Assembly: GCF_003284725.1 (NCBI RefSeq)
Contig: NZ_PGTO01000002.1
Span: 186,001 to 250,000, forward strand
DNA: 64,000 bases
Direction: 5' to 3'
Origin: Paramagnetospirillum kuznetsovii
GTDB lineage: Bacteria > Pseudomonadota > Alphaproteobacteria > Rhodospirillales > Magnetospirillaceae
The notes beneath the pieces were generated by a model, which did not search any database, was not told the DNA's origin, and worked only from the letters and a program-made list of their open reading frames with translations. The position numbers were made by a program, and so were the translations under genes. The stretch's first letter is position 1. The number at the start of each line of letters is the position of its first letter. Below are positions 16,691 to 25,000 of this stretch, piece by piece.

Positions 16691-17242
16691 ATGTTTTACG
16701 GATATGCCCGCTGCTCTTCCGCCGACCAATCTCTCGACATTCAGATTGATGCCCTGAAGGCTGCCGGTTGCCAGATCATCAGATCGGAAAAGATCAGCGG
16801 CACCAGCCGCGATGGCCGCCGCGAACTGGAAACCCTGCTGGAGTTTCTACGTGAAGGGGATGTCCTGGTCGTGACCAGGATCGACCGGTTGGCCCGTTCT
16901 ATCGCCGACCTCCAGGACATCATCAAGGTGCTGAAGGAAAGGGGAGCCAGTCTGAAGGCCACTGAGCAGCCGTTCGACACGGGCGACATTTACGGCTCCC
17001 TGACCATCAATCTGCTCGGGGTGTTCGCCCAGTTCGAAACCGAGCTTCGGCGGGAACGACAGATCGAGGGAATCCAGCGAGCCAAGCGAGATCACCCTGA
17101 ACGGTACCGTGGCCGACCCCCGAAAATCGACGCTGGTGAAATTCGTCGCCTCAAGGATCAAGGGTTCGGTGTCGCGGCGATCAGCAAGGAACTGGGCATC
17201 GCCAGGACCAGCGTCTACCGGGCCTTGGACGTGATTAGCTGA
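16691..17242 (+). CDS. Serine recombinase (resolvase/invertase family)
   Basis: 183 residues, the normal length for small serine recombinases. The catalytic-domain N-terminus GYARCSSADQ carries the nucleophilic serine (S9); RIDRLARS near residue 60 holds the active-site arginines; then FAQFETELRRERQ (E helix). The C-terminal HTH is DAGEIRRLKDQGFGVAAISKELGIARTSVYRAL. It could resolve element multimers or invert a segment; no inverted repeat flanking it was found. A HigA-like gene follows by 33 bases. Confidence 0.92.
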   Translation: MFYGYARCSSADQSLDIQIDALKAAGCQIIRSEKISGTSRDGRRELETLLEFLREGDVLVVTRIDRLARSIADLQDIIKVLKERGASLKATEQPFDTGDIYGSLTINLLGVFAQFETELRRERQIEGIQRAKRDHPERYRGRPPKIDAGEIRRLKDQGFGVAAISKELGIARTSVYRALDVIS

Positions 17243-17275
17243 ACTCGCATTGGCTCGGGCCAAGGAGATTTTGAA

Positions 17276-17557
17276 ATGACCAGCCTGAATGATCTCAAGG
17301 CTAAAATTCTGGCTGATCCCGAGGTTAAGGCCGAATATGACCGTCTTGCCCCAGAGTTCGAGATTGCGGAAACCCTTATCCGTGCCCGCCAACGGGCTGG
17401 ACTATCTCAGGCCGAAGTCGCGAAGAGGATGGGTACCACCCAGTCCGTGGTTGCACGGCTGGAAAGTGGCCGCTCCCTTCCTTCATTGACTTCACTGGCA
17501 CGCTATGCCGCCGCCACAGGCAGTCGCCTTCATGTTGAGCTTCTTCCTGGTCGCTGA
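17276..17557 (+). CDS. XRE-family antitoxin-like protein (HigA-like)
   Basis: 93 residues. An N-terminal helix (LNDLKAKILADPEVKAEYDRL) precedes the HTH (ARQRAGLSQAEVAKRMGT, then VVARLESGRSLPSL), the usual HigA antitoxin layout. No RelE/HigB-type toxin gene is adjacent; the upstream neighbour is the recombinase. It is therefore a solitary regulator or an orphaned antitoxin. Confidence 0.8.
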   Translation: MTSLNDLKAKILADPEVKAEYDRLAPEFEIAETLIRARQRAGLSQAEVAKRMGTTQSVVARLESGRSLPSLTSLARYAAATGSRLHVELLPGR

Positions 17558-17590
17558 ATCCATCACGGTTCCGCTGCTGAGGTAAAGAAT

Positions 17591-18868
17591 TCAAGCCTTC
17601 ACCACCGGCAGGTCATCCCAACTGGTCGTGTAGCTCGGCGTCCTGTTGCCGCATCGCATTTGCCAGGGTGCATCCTTCGGTGCCAGCCCGAACCCGACAG
17701 CCCCCTTGCCCATCTTGCTGTTGATGCCGTCCAAAGCGGCCATCAACGCTTTTGGCCGTGCCCCTGATTCGGGTGGTGGTGAAAACAGGTCGCGGGGAAT
17801 GTCCTCGGGTCGGACCAAATCCAGCATGATCACGCCTGCCTTCTTGTACTCGTAGCCGTCACGCCACGCTGATTTCAGCCCCTTCAAGGCAGCACCAATG
17901 ATGTGCGGCGTGGATGATGTCGGTGGCGAAAGACGGATCATGGAGTTCAGTGAAAACTGCGGCTGATCGGGCCGGAAGCGGTCGGTATAGGCGAACACCT
18001 GGACGGCACCGGCCACCAAACCTTCACCGCGAATTTTCTCCGCTGCCCGGCTGGCAAAGGTCATCACCGCATCATGCACTTGCTCAAACTCTGTGACGGA
18101 TTCACCGAACGAACGCGAGCAGCAGGTCGTGTGCTTGTCTGATGGTGCCGTGTCCAGGGTGTGGACGGGGGTTCCTCGAAGTTCCATCACGGTGCGAAGG
18201 CCGACCGCCCCCATGGTCTTCTTGATCCATCCATCTGGCTGCAAGGTCAGGTCAAAGGCTGTGCGGATGCCGTTGACGCCGCAATGGGCTGCGTACTGGC
18301 GGCCAATGCCCCAGACATCACCGACCGGCGTTTGCTTCAAGGCCGGTACGACCCACTCGGGGTGACTGGCGAGATCAAGTACGCCGTTGGCCCTGACAGA
18401 TTTCTTCGCCAGCCTGTTGGCAAGCTTCGCCAAGGTCTTGGTGGTGCCGATTCCCACAGAAACCGGTATGCCGGTCCAGCGTCGCACTGTGGCTCGTATC
18501 TGATGGGACCATGCCGTCATATCTGGAACTGGCAAACCATCCAGGTCGAGGAAACATTCGTCGATGCTGTAGACCTCAGCTCCCGGCGAGAAGGTCGCCA
18601 GTACCGACATGACCCGCTCGGACATATCGCCATACAGGGCGTAGTTCGAGGACAACATGACCAAGTCATGGCTATCGACCAAATGCCGCAATTTGAAGGC
18701 GGGTTCGCCCATACCGACACCAATGGCCTTGGCTTCGGCGGATCGGGCTACGGCACAGCCATCATTGTTGGACATGACGATGACCGGCTTGCCTTCAAGG
18801 GCGGGGTTGAACGCCCGCTCGCACGAGACGTAAAAATTGTTGCAGTCCACCAGGGCGTAGACCGCCAT
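17591..18868 (-). CDS. umuC: DNA polymerase V catalytic subunit UmuC
   Basis: 425 residues, matching UmuC length. Y-family motifs: VDCNNFYVSCER at the N-terminus with the first catalytic aspartate, and YSIDECFLDL with the DE pair near residue 100. The UmuC-type C-terminus (RTPSYTTSWDDLP) is intact. It carries out error-prone translesion synthesis with UmuD'. Six bases separate it from umuD, so they form an SOS operon controlled by the LexA box at 19340-19354. Confidence 0.95.
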   Translation of the reverse strand: MAVYALVDCNNFYVSCERAFNPALEGKPVIVMSNNDGCAVARSAEAKAIGVGMGEPAFKLRHLVDSHDLVMLSSNYALYGDMSERVMSVLATFSPGAEVYSIDECFLDLDGLPVPDMTAWSHQIRATVRRWTGIPVSVGIGTTKTLAKLANRLAKKSVRANGVLDLASHPEWVVPALKQTPVGDVWGIGRQYAAHCGVNGIRTAFDLTLQPDGWIKKTMGAVGLRTVMELRGTPVHTLDTAPSDKHTTCCSRSFGESVTEFEQVHDAVMTFASRAAEKIRGEGLVAGAVQVFAYTDRFRPDQPQFSLNSMIRLSPPTSSTPHIIGAALKGLKSAWRDGYEYKKAGVIMLDLVRPEDIPRDLFSPPPESGARPKALMAALDGINSKMGKGAVGFGLAPKDAPWQMRCGNRTPSYTTSWDDLPVVKA

Positions 18869-18874
18869 CGTCCA

Positions 18875-19345
18875 CTACCGTTTAGCTAAAGCCGAGACGG
18901 CGAAGGTGACGACGCCCCATATCTGGACACCTTCTTCATCGTTCACCGGGAAGCTGGGGTAGTCGGGGTTGGCCGAAGCAAGCTCCCAACCATCCTCAAC
19001 CTTCCGCAGGGTCTTCACCGTCAAACCGCCATCGAGCGTGGCTACAACAACGTCGCCGTCATGGGGCTGTACTGACCGATCCACCACCAGCAGGTCACCA
19101 CTTTGGATTCCGGCATCCGTCATGCTGTCACCATCCGCCCGACAGAAGAATGTCGCCGCCGGTCGCTTCACCATCAACTCGTGGAGATCGAGCTTGCCCT
19201 CCAGGTGGTCATCGGCGGGTGACGGAAACCCAGCAGCCACCAGGGCGGAATAAATAGGTGCCGTGGACTCGGACGGAGTGAAGCCACGGGTGGATGCCAG
19301 ACAGGTGCCGGGTGGTAATGGAGCGTTTGGGTTGGATGCGAACAT
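18875..19345 (-). CDS. umuD: UmuD, LexA-like self-cleaving subunit
   Basis: 156 residues. Self-cleavage site is A38-G39 (LVAAGFPSP), catalytic S74 (DGDSMTD) and K111 (LTVKTLRK). In the SOS response RecA filaments stimulate cleavage to UmuD', which pairs with UmuC. Start at 19345; the ATG itself lies inside the LexA box. First gene of the umuDC operon. Confidence 0.93.
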   Translation of the reverse strand: MFASNPNAPLPPGTCLASTRGFTPSESTAPIYSALVAAGFPSPADDHLEGKLDLHELMVKRPAATFFCRADGDSMTDAGIQSGDLLVVDRSVQPHDGDVVVATLDGGLTVKTLRKVEDGWELASANPDYPSFPVNDEEGVQIWGVVTFAVSALAKR

Positions 19346-19354
19346 GATGAGAAC
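19340..19354 (-). promoter_or_regulatory. LexA box (GTTC-N7-GTTC) overlapping the umuD start codon
   Basis: On the minus strand GTTC, seven bases, GTTC; plus-strand GAAC at 19340-19343 and 19351-19354. This is the exact alphaproteobacterial LexA consensus. The umuD ATG occupies 19343-19345, inside the box, so bound LexA would cover the translation start. The promoter must be immediately upstream (19355-19398). Confidence 0.88.
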
Positions 19355-19398
19355 ACTACACCGTGACTGCGTGATGGAGCAACGGTTCCAACGAAAAA

Positions 19399-19890
19399 TT
19401 ACGGCTCGTTCTCGGGCGGATCACTGACGATGATCTCTGGTTCTTCGCCCACGGAATCTTCATCAACGAAAGCGATCCGCATTCCCCACCCCGCATGGAC
19501 GGTGAGCATCCGACCAAAATCACGTAGCGACAATTCTTGATCGTCGATATGGACAACGGCTTCACCATCTTCATCGGAATCAATGAAGCACCGCAGGACT
19601 CCACCGCGTGGCACCCATTGATCGCCGTCTTCGAAATATTTGATCTGGGGACGGCCCGGCGGAATTTCGGTAACGATGTTCTCGTGTTCGGCTCGAAGCT
19701 GGTCCTGGCTGGCGATGACATCGTTGAACAGGTCGAGGATTTCCTGATCGGACATGAGCCGGATTTCGGTGCCGATCTTCAACTGCATCACCGAAACGGT
19801 CGGGTCGGCGTTTTCGATGATGGCGAACTCGCCCTCGCGGATGATCTTAACCTCATCCATCGATGCCCGACGCGGTTTTTTCATTCGCAT
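19399..19890 (-). CDS. Hypothetical acidic protein, 163 aa
   Basis: Start chosen at ATG 19890 (MRMKKPRRAS), since upstream residues look like non-coding. The protein has a basic N-terminus, then mostly acidic alpha/beta sequence (GEFAIIENADPTVSVMQLKIG; AVVHIDDQELSLRDFGRML) and an acidic tail (DPPENEP). No recognised family. It lies upstream of umuD in the same orientation with a 53-base gap that holds the LexA box. Confidence 0.55.
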   Translation of the reverse strand: MRMKKPRRASMDEVKIIREGEFAIIENADPTVSVMQLKIGTEIRLMSDQEILDLFNDVIASQDQLRAEHENIVTEIPPGRPQIKYFEDGDQWVPRGGVLRCFIDSDEDGEAVVHIDDQELSLRDFGRMLTVHAGWGMRIAFVDEDSVGEEPEIIVSDPPENEP

Positions 19891-20268
19891 GGATTTCGTC
19901 CCTGACGGCGGTGGAATTGGCTGTTCTGTTATAGGGGCGAGGCGGCGGTTGGCACAACGAGCGGCATGGACAACAGTGAACTTTCTGATTTCCACGGCGG
20001 CGACAGCAATCCTCGAAGGTCTGGTGGTCAGGATGATGTCCGATTAAAGGACATGCCCCCACACAGACGCTGATCGCAATTTTGAAAATATAAGAATGTT
20101 ATTTGAAACGCAAAATAACACAAAGAACGCGGCCCGTCGGCCACAGTTAAATCGCAATTATATTTTGAATGCAGATCGTCCATTGGCCGATGCAAATTTG
20201 TACGGTAGTGGTGTTTTCAACGCACGATGACAGTCGTGACTTGAAAGCAACCCGGCAAGGAGATCGAG
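19891..20268. other. Divergent intergenic region with an inverted repeat
   Basis: No supported gene in 378 bases. The right part is AT-rich. It contains an 8-bp inverted repeat TGTTATTT / AAATAACA (20097-20104, 20113-20120) and a near-duplicate pair beginning ATCGCAATT (20073 and 20151). These are candidate operators for the DUF5131 gene at 20269, which has AAGGAGA before its ATG. Confidence 0.45.
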
Positions 20269-21039
20269 ATGCCGAATCCAACTACTGAAATCGCTTGGGC
20301 GACAGGAACATGCAACCCGTTCAAGGGTTGCTCCAAGGTGTCGCCCGAATGTGCCAACTGCTACATGACGGGCTGGGCATATCGCCATCAGTGCATGGGC
20401 AACGAAGGGTACGAAGGAACCGTCAAAGGCGAACGTGGCAAGCGAGTTCCGACCGGCAAAATCGGGATTGTCGAGAAGCAGATCGAAAGCCTCAAGACCA
20501 TCAAGACCAAGCGGCTGTTCGTCAACTCGATGTCCGACACCTTCCACGAGAATGTCGATGCGGAAACCATTGCCCGCGTTTTCGACTCGATGAAGGCCAA
20601 TGGCAACGGAACCAATTTCCTGATTTGCACCAAGCGTTCCGCTCGCATGGCGGAAATGTCCCAGACCCTGGATGTCCCCGACAACATCTGGATGGGAACC
20701 ACCTGCGGCTGCCAATCGTCGCTTCATCGCCTTGATGATCTGCGGCGGACCAAGGCGAAGATTCGGTTCGTGTCAGTCGAGCCGTTGCTGGAACCCTTGG
20801 ACATCACCCCATGGTTGGCTGACGGCACCTTGAAGTGGGTGATTGTCGGCGGCGAAAGCGGCAAGGGGTGGCGGAAAATGGAAAAGGAATGGGCGGAAGC
20901 CATCCTTCGCCAGTGCCAACAGTTCAACGTCCCCTTCTTCCTGAAGCAGTGGTCGGCATTCAAGCCCAAGTCTGATGCCGAATACCCGCCGACCATTGAT
21001 GGTCAGGTGTGGCACCAGTATCCCCAGATCAAGGAGTGA
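20269..21039 (+). CDS. DUF5131 (phage Gp37/Gp68) family protein
   Basis: 256 residues. The signature N-terminus has clustered cysteines C21, C28, C31 (C-x6-C-x2-C within NPFKGCSKVSPECANCY) plus an extra C15. Downstream blocks also fit: KRLFVNSMSDTFHE, NFLICTKRSARM, IRFVSVEPLLEPLD, and VIVGGESGKGWR. The family resembles a radical-SAM-like TIM barrel and is carried by phages and plasmids; activity is unproven. In many elements it sits beside a three-Cys-motif partner gene; here the next gene is an unrelated 160-aa protein. Confidence 0.9.
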   Translation: MPNPTTEIAWATGTCNPFKGCSKVSPECANCYMTGWAYRHQCMGNEGYEGTVKGERGKRVPTGKIGIVEKQIESLKTIKTKRLFVNSMSDTFHENVDAETIARVFDSMKANGNGTNFLICTKRSARMAEMSQTLDVPDNIWMGTTCGCQSSLHRLDDLRRTKAKIRFVSVEPLLEPLDITPWLADGTLKWVIVGGESGKGWRKMEKEWAEAILRQCQQFNVPFFLKQWSAFKPKSDAEYPPTIDGQVWHQYPQIKE

Positions 21040-21044
21040 TCAAC

Positions 21045-21527
21045 ATGAGAAAGGTTATCGCCATCCATGCGTTCTACAAAAATAAAGTCCCAGGTGGGTT
21101 TGGCATCATGTGGAACTGTCCTACGGGGTTTGCCAAGGAGTTGCTCGAAGGAATCGAGGGGTATAAGGATTTTATCAAGCCAGACCCTGGAGAGACGCAA
21201 GATGAGTTTGCAGCCTTCTTGATACGCCAACTCGATTATTTTGGTGAAGCTAAGAAGTCGCGTTTGCTGGATAAGGCGGAGCAGGTTATCGCGGTTCAGA
21301 ACACATATTGGCTTGAGCAGCATGGGTATCTGAAGGCAGACGAGTTTAATGGAATGCAGTTCCATTTTACCGAGGACAGAATTTCTGATGGGCAGCACAG
21401 GCTTGGGAGAGGGGTGGTTTCCGTTATGACCATCGGTGAAAAATTGGTCGATTGCGGAATTGAAGAACCAAAGGACTTTACTGATACATCTTCTCGGCAA
21501 GCACCCGGTGAGATGCATCGACCGTGA
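21045..21527 (+). CDS. Hypothetical protein, 160 aa, partner of DUF5131
   Basis: ATG at 21045 with AAGGAG 8 bases upstream and only 5 bases after the DUF5131 stop, so the two are co-transcribed. It starts MRKVIAIHAFYKNK and contains a cluster of aromatic and charged residues (GFGIMWNCPTGFAKELL). Composition is AT-richer than DUF5131. The C-terminal 15 residues look less protein-like, so the gene may be truncated at its 3' end. No known family recognised. Confidence 0.6.
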   Translation: MRKVIAIHAFYKNKVPGGFGIMWNCPTGFAKELLEGIEGYKDFIKPDPGETQDEFAAFLIRQLDYFGEAKKSRLLDKAEQVIAVQNTYWLEQHGYLKADEFNGMQFHFTEDRISDGQHRLGRGVVSVMTIGEKLVDCGIEEPKDFTDTSSRQAPGEMHRP

Positions 21528-21529
21528 GC

Positions 21530-21701
21530 GGGTCTGGACAATCGTGAAATGCCCCATACCCTCAATGGCGACACGGCGACAGATGGTGACCTGATCCATT
21601 ACGACCCTGGTGATCAGGTCACCATCGAGCGAAAGACGCAACGCTCGGTCACGAACAGGGCCGGTCGCCCGGCCCGGAGCCAGAGTGTCCATTTTTGACA
21701 T
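21530..21701 (-). pseudogene. Possible 5' fragment of a truncated gene
   Basis: A minus-strand frame from ATG 21692 or 21701 reads like protein for about 55 codons (DRALRLSLDGDLITRVVMD; CRRVAIEGMGHFTIVQTRS) and then continues only as antisense of the 160-aa gene. It overlaps the 3' end of the gene at 21649-22074 by about 50 bases. The likeliest explanation is a gene cut by an old junction near 21530. Confidence 0.25.
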
Positions 21702-22074
21702 GCTTCTTGTGTGCGTTTAAGAGTGCCTGCCATTGATCGTCCCCAGCCAGTGCTGCCTTCAACCTCGCTGGTGTGGGAATGGCGGACCAATAGGCCGCCA
21801 GGGCACTTCGCGATGCGAACCAGGATTGATCACGAGGGCCAGCAGGTTCGTGCCAGACGCCGAGACGGCCAAGTGGTAGCCATTCGGGGCTGACCTGGGC
21901 TCCTTTCTTGGTCATGCAGCCAAACGCTCCATCCCAAGGCCCCCAAATTCGAACATCACCATCATGGCGGCACTCAAAGAGATGGCCGTCAACGAACCGC
22001 CATCTGGCCGGAAAGCATTCTGATGTGGATGGGTTCCTCGTCATGGTGACCAGCATATTGGCCATAGGAGTCAA
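21649..22074 (-). CDS. Hypothetical protein, 141 aa
   Basis: Three in-frame ATGs compete (22074, 22065, 22056), none with a strong ribosome site. The sequence is tryptophan-rich (RWRFVDGHLFECRHDGDVRIWGPWDGAF) and beta-rich, with a helical tail. It is divergent from the WYL regulator with a 55-base gap, so is likely controlled by it. Family unknown. Confidence 0.55.
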   Translation of the reverse strand: MTPMANMLVTMTRNPSTSECFPARWRFVDGHLFECRHDGDVRIWGPWDGAFGCMTKKGAQVSPEWLPLGRLGVWHEPAGPRDQSWFASRSALAAYWSAIPTPARLKAALAGDDQWQALLNAHKKHVKNGHSGSGPGDRPCS

Positions 22075-22129
22075 AAGCGGTCACCATCCGTTCTCAATGC
22101 GGTTGTCCCATTTGTCCATCCGAGAGAGA

Positions 22130-23149
22130 ATGCGTGACCATTTCGGTCATGGGGGATTCGCCGTGCGGTACGAAAAGGCTGACAATCTCTTGCAGTTGGC
22201 ATTGGAACTCCAGGCGGCACGAGGCGGTCTGTCGCTCTTGGACATCGAGCAAAAATTCGGCGTTGGTCGGCGTACTGCAATGCGAATGCGAGACGCCGCC
22301 ATGAGAAACTTCCCCCAAATGGAGGAGGTCGATACGGGTGAGCGGACCAAACGATGGCGGCTACCAACAGGAACCTTGGATCGACTTGTTGCGTTTACCG
22401 CCGAAGAATTGGCGGCATTGGAAGCCGCCACTCGGTTGTTCGAGCGGGACAATCGAGAAGATGAGGCTGCCGAACTGGCAACCTTGGGGGCCAAGCTGCG
22501 GGCACTGCTCAAGCCGGAAGTAGCCCGAAGGGTGGAGCCGGACCTGGAAGCTTTATTGGAAGCTGAGGGATTGGCAATGCGGCCTGGGCCTCGTCCACGG
22601 ATCGACATCTCTGTGGTCGAGGAACTGCGGCAGGCCATCATGGCGTGCAGCAAGGTCAAGATTAGGTACCGGAACCGCAAGACCAAGAAGGTCAATGAGA
22701 GGCTGGTCCACCCATACGGCTTCCTGCACGGTCATCGGAATTATCTGGTCGCGTGGCATGAAAATCCGAAGGCAAATACGGTCGCGTTGTTCGCCCTGCC
22801 CCAAATCAAAGGGCTGGAATTGACCAATGAACCGTTCGTCCGCGATCCCGGATTCTCGTTGGAGGAATATGCGGCCAGATCGTTCGGGCTTTTCCAGTCT
22901 GCACCGTTCAGGACTGTCTGGAAATTTGCACCGGACGCGGCGGATGACGCCGAGGAATTCATCTTCCATCCATCCCAGATCATGGACCGCCAGCCCGATG
23001 GATCATTGCTCGTCACATTGATGGCCGCGTCGGACCTGGAAATGGCATGGCACCTATATGCCTGGGGCGACAAGGTGGAGGTGGTGGAACCTGCGGAACT
23101 GGCAGAGATGGTTCATGAACAGCGTGTCGCGTGGTCCTCAACTCCATAG
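22130..23149 (+). CDS. WYL-domain transcriptional regulator
   Basis: 339 residues; ATG 22130 follows GAGAGA. N-terminal HTH (LSLLDIEQKFGVGRRTAMRMRDAAM) with a linker and helical region, then a WYL domain (KVKIRYRNRKTKKVNERLVHPYGFLHGHRNYLVAW) and a C-terminal WCX extension. WYL proteins sense nucleic acids or nucleotides and commonly regulate phage-defence loci (BrxR and CapW types). It is divergent from 21649-22074 and leads a plus-strand cluster (23192-25612), suggesting control of both. Confidence 0.88.
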   Translation: MRDHFGHGGFAVRYEKADNLLQLALELQAARGGLSLLDIEQKFGVGRRTAMRMRDAAMRNFPQMEEVDTGERTKRWRLPTGTLDRLVAFTAEELAALEAATRLFERDNREDEAAELATLGAKLRALLKPEVARRVEPDLEALLEAEGLAMRPGPRPRIDISVVEELRQAIMACSKVKIRYRNRKTKKVNERLVHPYGFLHGHRNYLVAWHENPKANTVALFALPQIKGLELTNEPFVRDPGFSLEEYAARSFGLFQSAPFRTVWKFAPDAADDAEEFIFHPSQIMDRQPDGSLLVTLMAASDLEMAWHLYAWGDKVEVVEPAELAEMVHEQRVAWSSTP

Positions 23150-23191
23150 GTGACCAAAATAGTCACCCATGCCTGTCACGATACCCTGGTG

Positions 23192-23398
23192 ATGAACAGC
23201 ATGACCACCCAGCACCCGACAGACGATGCCATTCACCGGGCGGCAAATGAGCTAATTGACCGCCACGGCGTCCAGATTGCTATCGAACAGGCAACGCACC
23301 GAGCGGATGCGTTTGCACAGGCAGGCCGTTGGCCGGAACACGCAATGGCGATGAGGGTGCTGACGGTGGTCGAGCAAATCGGAGGGGAAACTCGATGA
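23192..23398 (+). CDS. Small helical protein, 68 aa
   Basis: Starts shortly after the WYL gene. The motif AANELIDRHGVQIAIEQATHRADAF followed by MAMRVLTVVEQI resembles a common family of very small alphaproteobacterial proteins with 'HG-x-x-A-x-x-x-A-x-x-R-A-D' helices. ATG 23201 is an alternative start. The stop overlaps the next start (ATGA at 23395). Confidence 0.6.
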   Translation: MNSMTTQHPTDDAIHRAANELIDRHGVQIAIEQATHRADAFAQAGRWPEHAMAMRVLTVVEQIGGETR

Positions 23399-23565
23399 AG
23401 ATTCTGACCCGGCTCGGACTATTTTCGGCCATCGCCTTGGCACCGGTTCTGATGGACGACATCCACGAGTATTTGATAGGCAGATATCAGATTTCAGTCC
23501 AGGTGGCGGATATGGATGTTCGGATGCCAGAGATGCGGCAGATTGCTACCATTCAGGTGAGATAA
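23395..23565 (+). CDS. Small membrane or secreted peptide, 56 aa
   Basis: ATG 23395 with GGAGGGG 7 bases upstream, overlapping the preceding stop. A short hydrophobic segment (LGLFSAIALAPVLM, residues 7-20) could be a signal anchor. The rest is polar with methionine-rich end (DMDVRMPEMRQI). Function unknown. Confidence 0.5.
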   Translation: MKILTRLGLFSAIALAPVLMDDIHEYLIGRYQISVQVADMDVRMPEMRQIATIQVR

Positions 23566-23580
23566 TCAGGAGCATTAACT

Positions 23581-24615
23581 ATGGCTGGTCGGAAAAAGCC
23601 AGAACTGTTCATTTCTCCGGACGAGTTGGCGGACGAAAATCGGTGGAATAATCCGCAATCACCTTGGAATACAGCGGCAATCAAGACCCGTCAAGTTGAC
23701 CCATTTTGCTGTACGACCAGTTGGCAAATGTCGTTTCATGATGCATTTAGTCCAAATCGTCGTCTGCTGATTCGCGAAACATCAGATAGCGTTGTTGCCT
23801 TTGCGGAAAAGGCATATTTCAATAATTATACAATTCTTACGCCGATTGAATCGATGTGGTTCTTTGGAAATCCTCTGCTGGGGCCAAACTCGGTTGATTT
23901 ATTTCAAGATACACTTGTTGACATTGAAAAATTCTATGGAAAGAAATTCCCCAATATCATGATCAGCGGTGTTGCTCCAAAAGGCGTTTTATACCGCGAA
24001 CTGCGTAGCCGATTTGATGGAAAGTTTAATTTTAGGAAGCATTCATCAGAAGTACAATGCTCATCATCTTTAAATGGTGGCGTTGATGGCTTTGTCTCTC
24101 GAAGATCGGCAAATACCAGGAGAAATATTAAAAAATCTATAGGGCACGCATCGGCACTGAGCTTGGTGTTTGAGCGGCACGCTCCATCGTCAGTTGATGA
24201 CGCAAGAAATATATATTTGAGAATGCTGAGCGTGGAAGACAGAAGCTGGAAGGGGCATGGTCGTTGTGGGATGACGGAGCCGCCAGCAGATCAATATTAC
24301 TGGAAAATGATTAAACGACTGTCTTTTACGAAAAGTGCCAGGGTTATTTTGGCAGTTCACGAAGGCAAGGATATCGGGTTCATTTTTGGCGGAATGGCCG
24401 GAACGATTTATCGTGGGCAACAGTTTAGCTACGACGATTCTTGGAAATCCGCTTCAATTGGAACGATGCTGCAATATGAAAAGGTAAAGTGGTTGTGTGA
24501 AGAAGGTGCTACGCGGTACGACATGGGGCCGCTTATTGGGCATAAAATGGGCTACAAGGCAAGCTGGACTGAAAGAAAGCACAATTTAGAAGTCTGGATA
24601 CTATCGAAACATTGA
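23581..24615 (+). CDS. BioF2-like GNAT acyltransferase
   Basis: 344 residues; GGAG precedes the ATG. The middle contains the BioF2/CelD-type signature: basic helix (SRRSANTRRNIKKS), then YLRMLSVEDRSWKGHG, then the acyl-CoA/aminoacyl domain core (ARVILAVHEGKDIGFIFGG, YRGQQFSYDDSW, LQYEKVKWLCEEGATRYDMG). Relatives transfer acyl or aminoacyl groups, often to sugars or peptidoglycan precursors; substrate here unknown. The gene is strikingly AT-rich and codon use differs from neighbours, indicating recent transfer. Confidence 0.75.
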   Translation: MAGRKKPELFISPDELADENRWNNPQSPWNTAAIKTRQVDPFCCTTSWQMSFHDAFSPNRRLLIRETSDSVVAFAEKAYFNNYTILTPIESMWFFGNPLLGPNSVDLFQDTLVDIEKFYGKKFPNIMISGVAPKGVLYRELRSRFDGKFNFRKHSSEVQCSSSLNGGVDGFVSRRSANTRRNIKKSIGHASALSLVFERHAPSSVDDARNIYLRMLSVEDRSWKGHGRCGMTEPPADQYYWKMIKRLSFTKSARVILAVHEGKDIGFIFGGMAGTIYRGQQFSYDDSWKSASIGTMLQYEKVKWLCEEGATRYDMGPLIGHKMGYKASWTERKHNLEVWILSKH

Positions 24616-24665
24616 CAAGTAATTTAGCGGAATTTGCTGCAATCATCTTGATCAAAGAGGCACTT

Positions 24666-24971
24666 GTGGACCCCTTCAAAACATACGAACCGAAGCCAAG
24701 ACCGGTAGCCATGAAGATGACCCCTGGTGATGCGGAAACTATCGCTCTTCAAGTGGTCGCCTGGATCATTGGCGATGACACCATGCGTGATCGGTTTATC
24801 TCCATCACAGGATGCGGTGCCGACGATCTGCGAAATCGTATCGATCAACCAGCATTCCTTGGATCGGTGCTGGACTTCCTTCTGGCCGACGAATCATCCG
24901 TGCTGGCGTTTGCCGACCATGTTGGTCTGCCGCCGGAACTGCCGATGATGGCCCGCATGAAATTGACTTGA
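24666..24971 (+). CDS. DUF3572 family protein (copy 2)
   Basis: 101 residues from GTG 24666, chosen because AGAGG lies 5 bases upstream; ATG 24711 is the alternative. Core matches copy 1 at 5418-5717: GDAETIALQVVAWIIGDD, CGADDLRNRI, FLGSVLDFLLADE. It follows the acyltransferase and precedes the 203-aa gene in the same direction. Confidence 0.78.
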   Translation: MDPFKTYEPKPRPVAMKMTPGDAETIALQVVAWIIGDDTMRDRFISITGCGADDLRNRIDQPAFLGSVLDFLLADESSVLAFADHVGLPPELPMMARMKLT

Positions 24972-25000
24972 TCAACAACAATGAACCTAAAGCAGACCTG

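Noticed and set aside
11903-20171. TATATTTTGAAT found at 11903-11914 (minus) and 20160-20171 (plus)
   Set aside because: Two copies of a short AT-rich word far apart could be chance; no gene is correctly placed downstream of the first.
21003-21701. 232-codon minus-strand frame across the DUF5131 partner
   Set aside because: Only the first 55 codons look protein-like; the rest is antisense to a gene with a good ribosome site.
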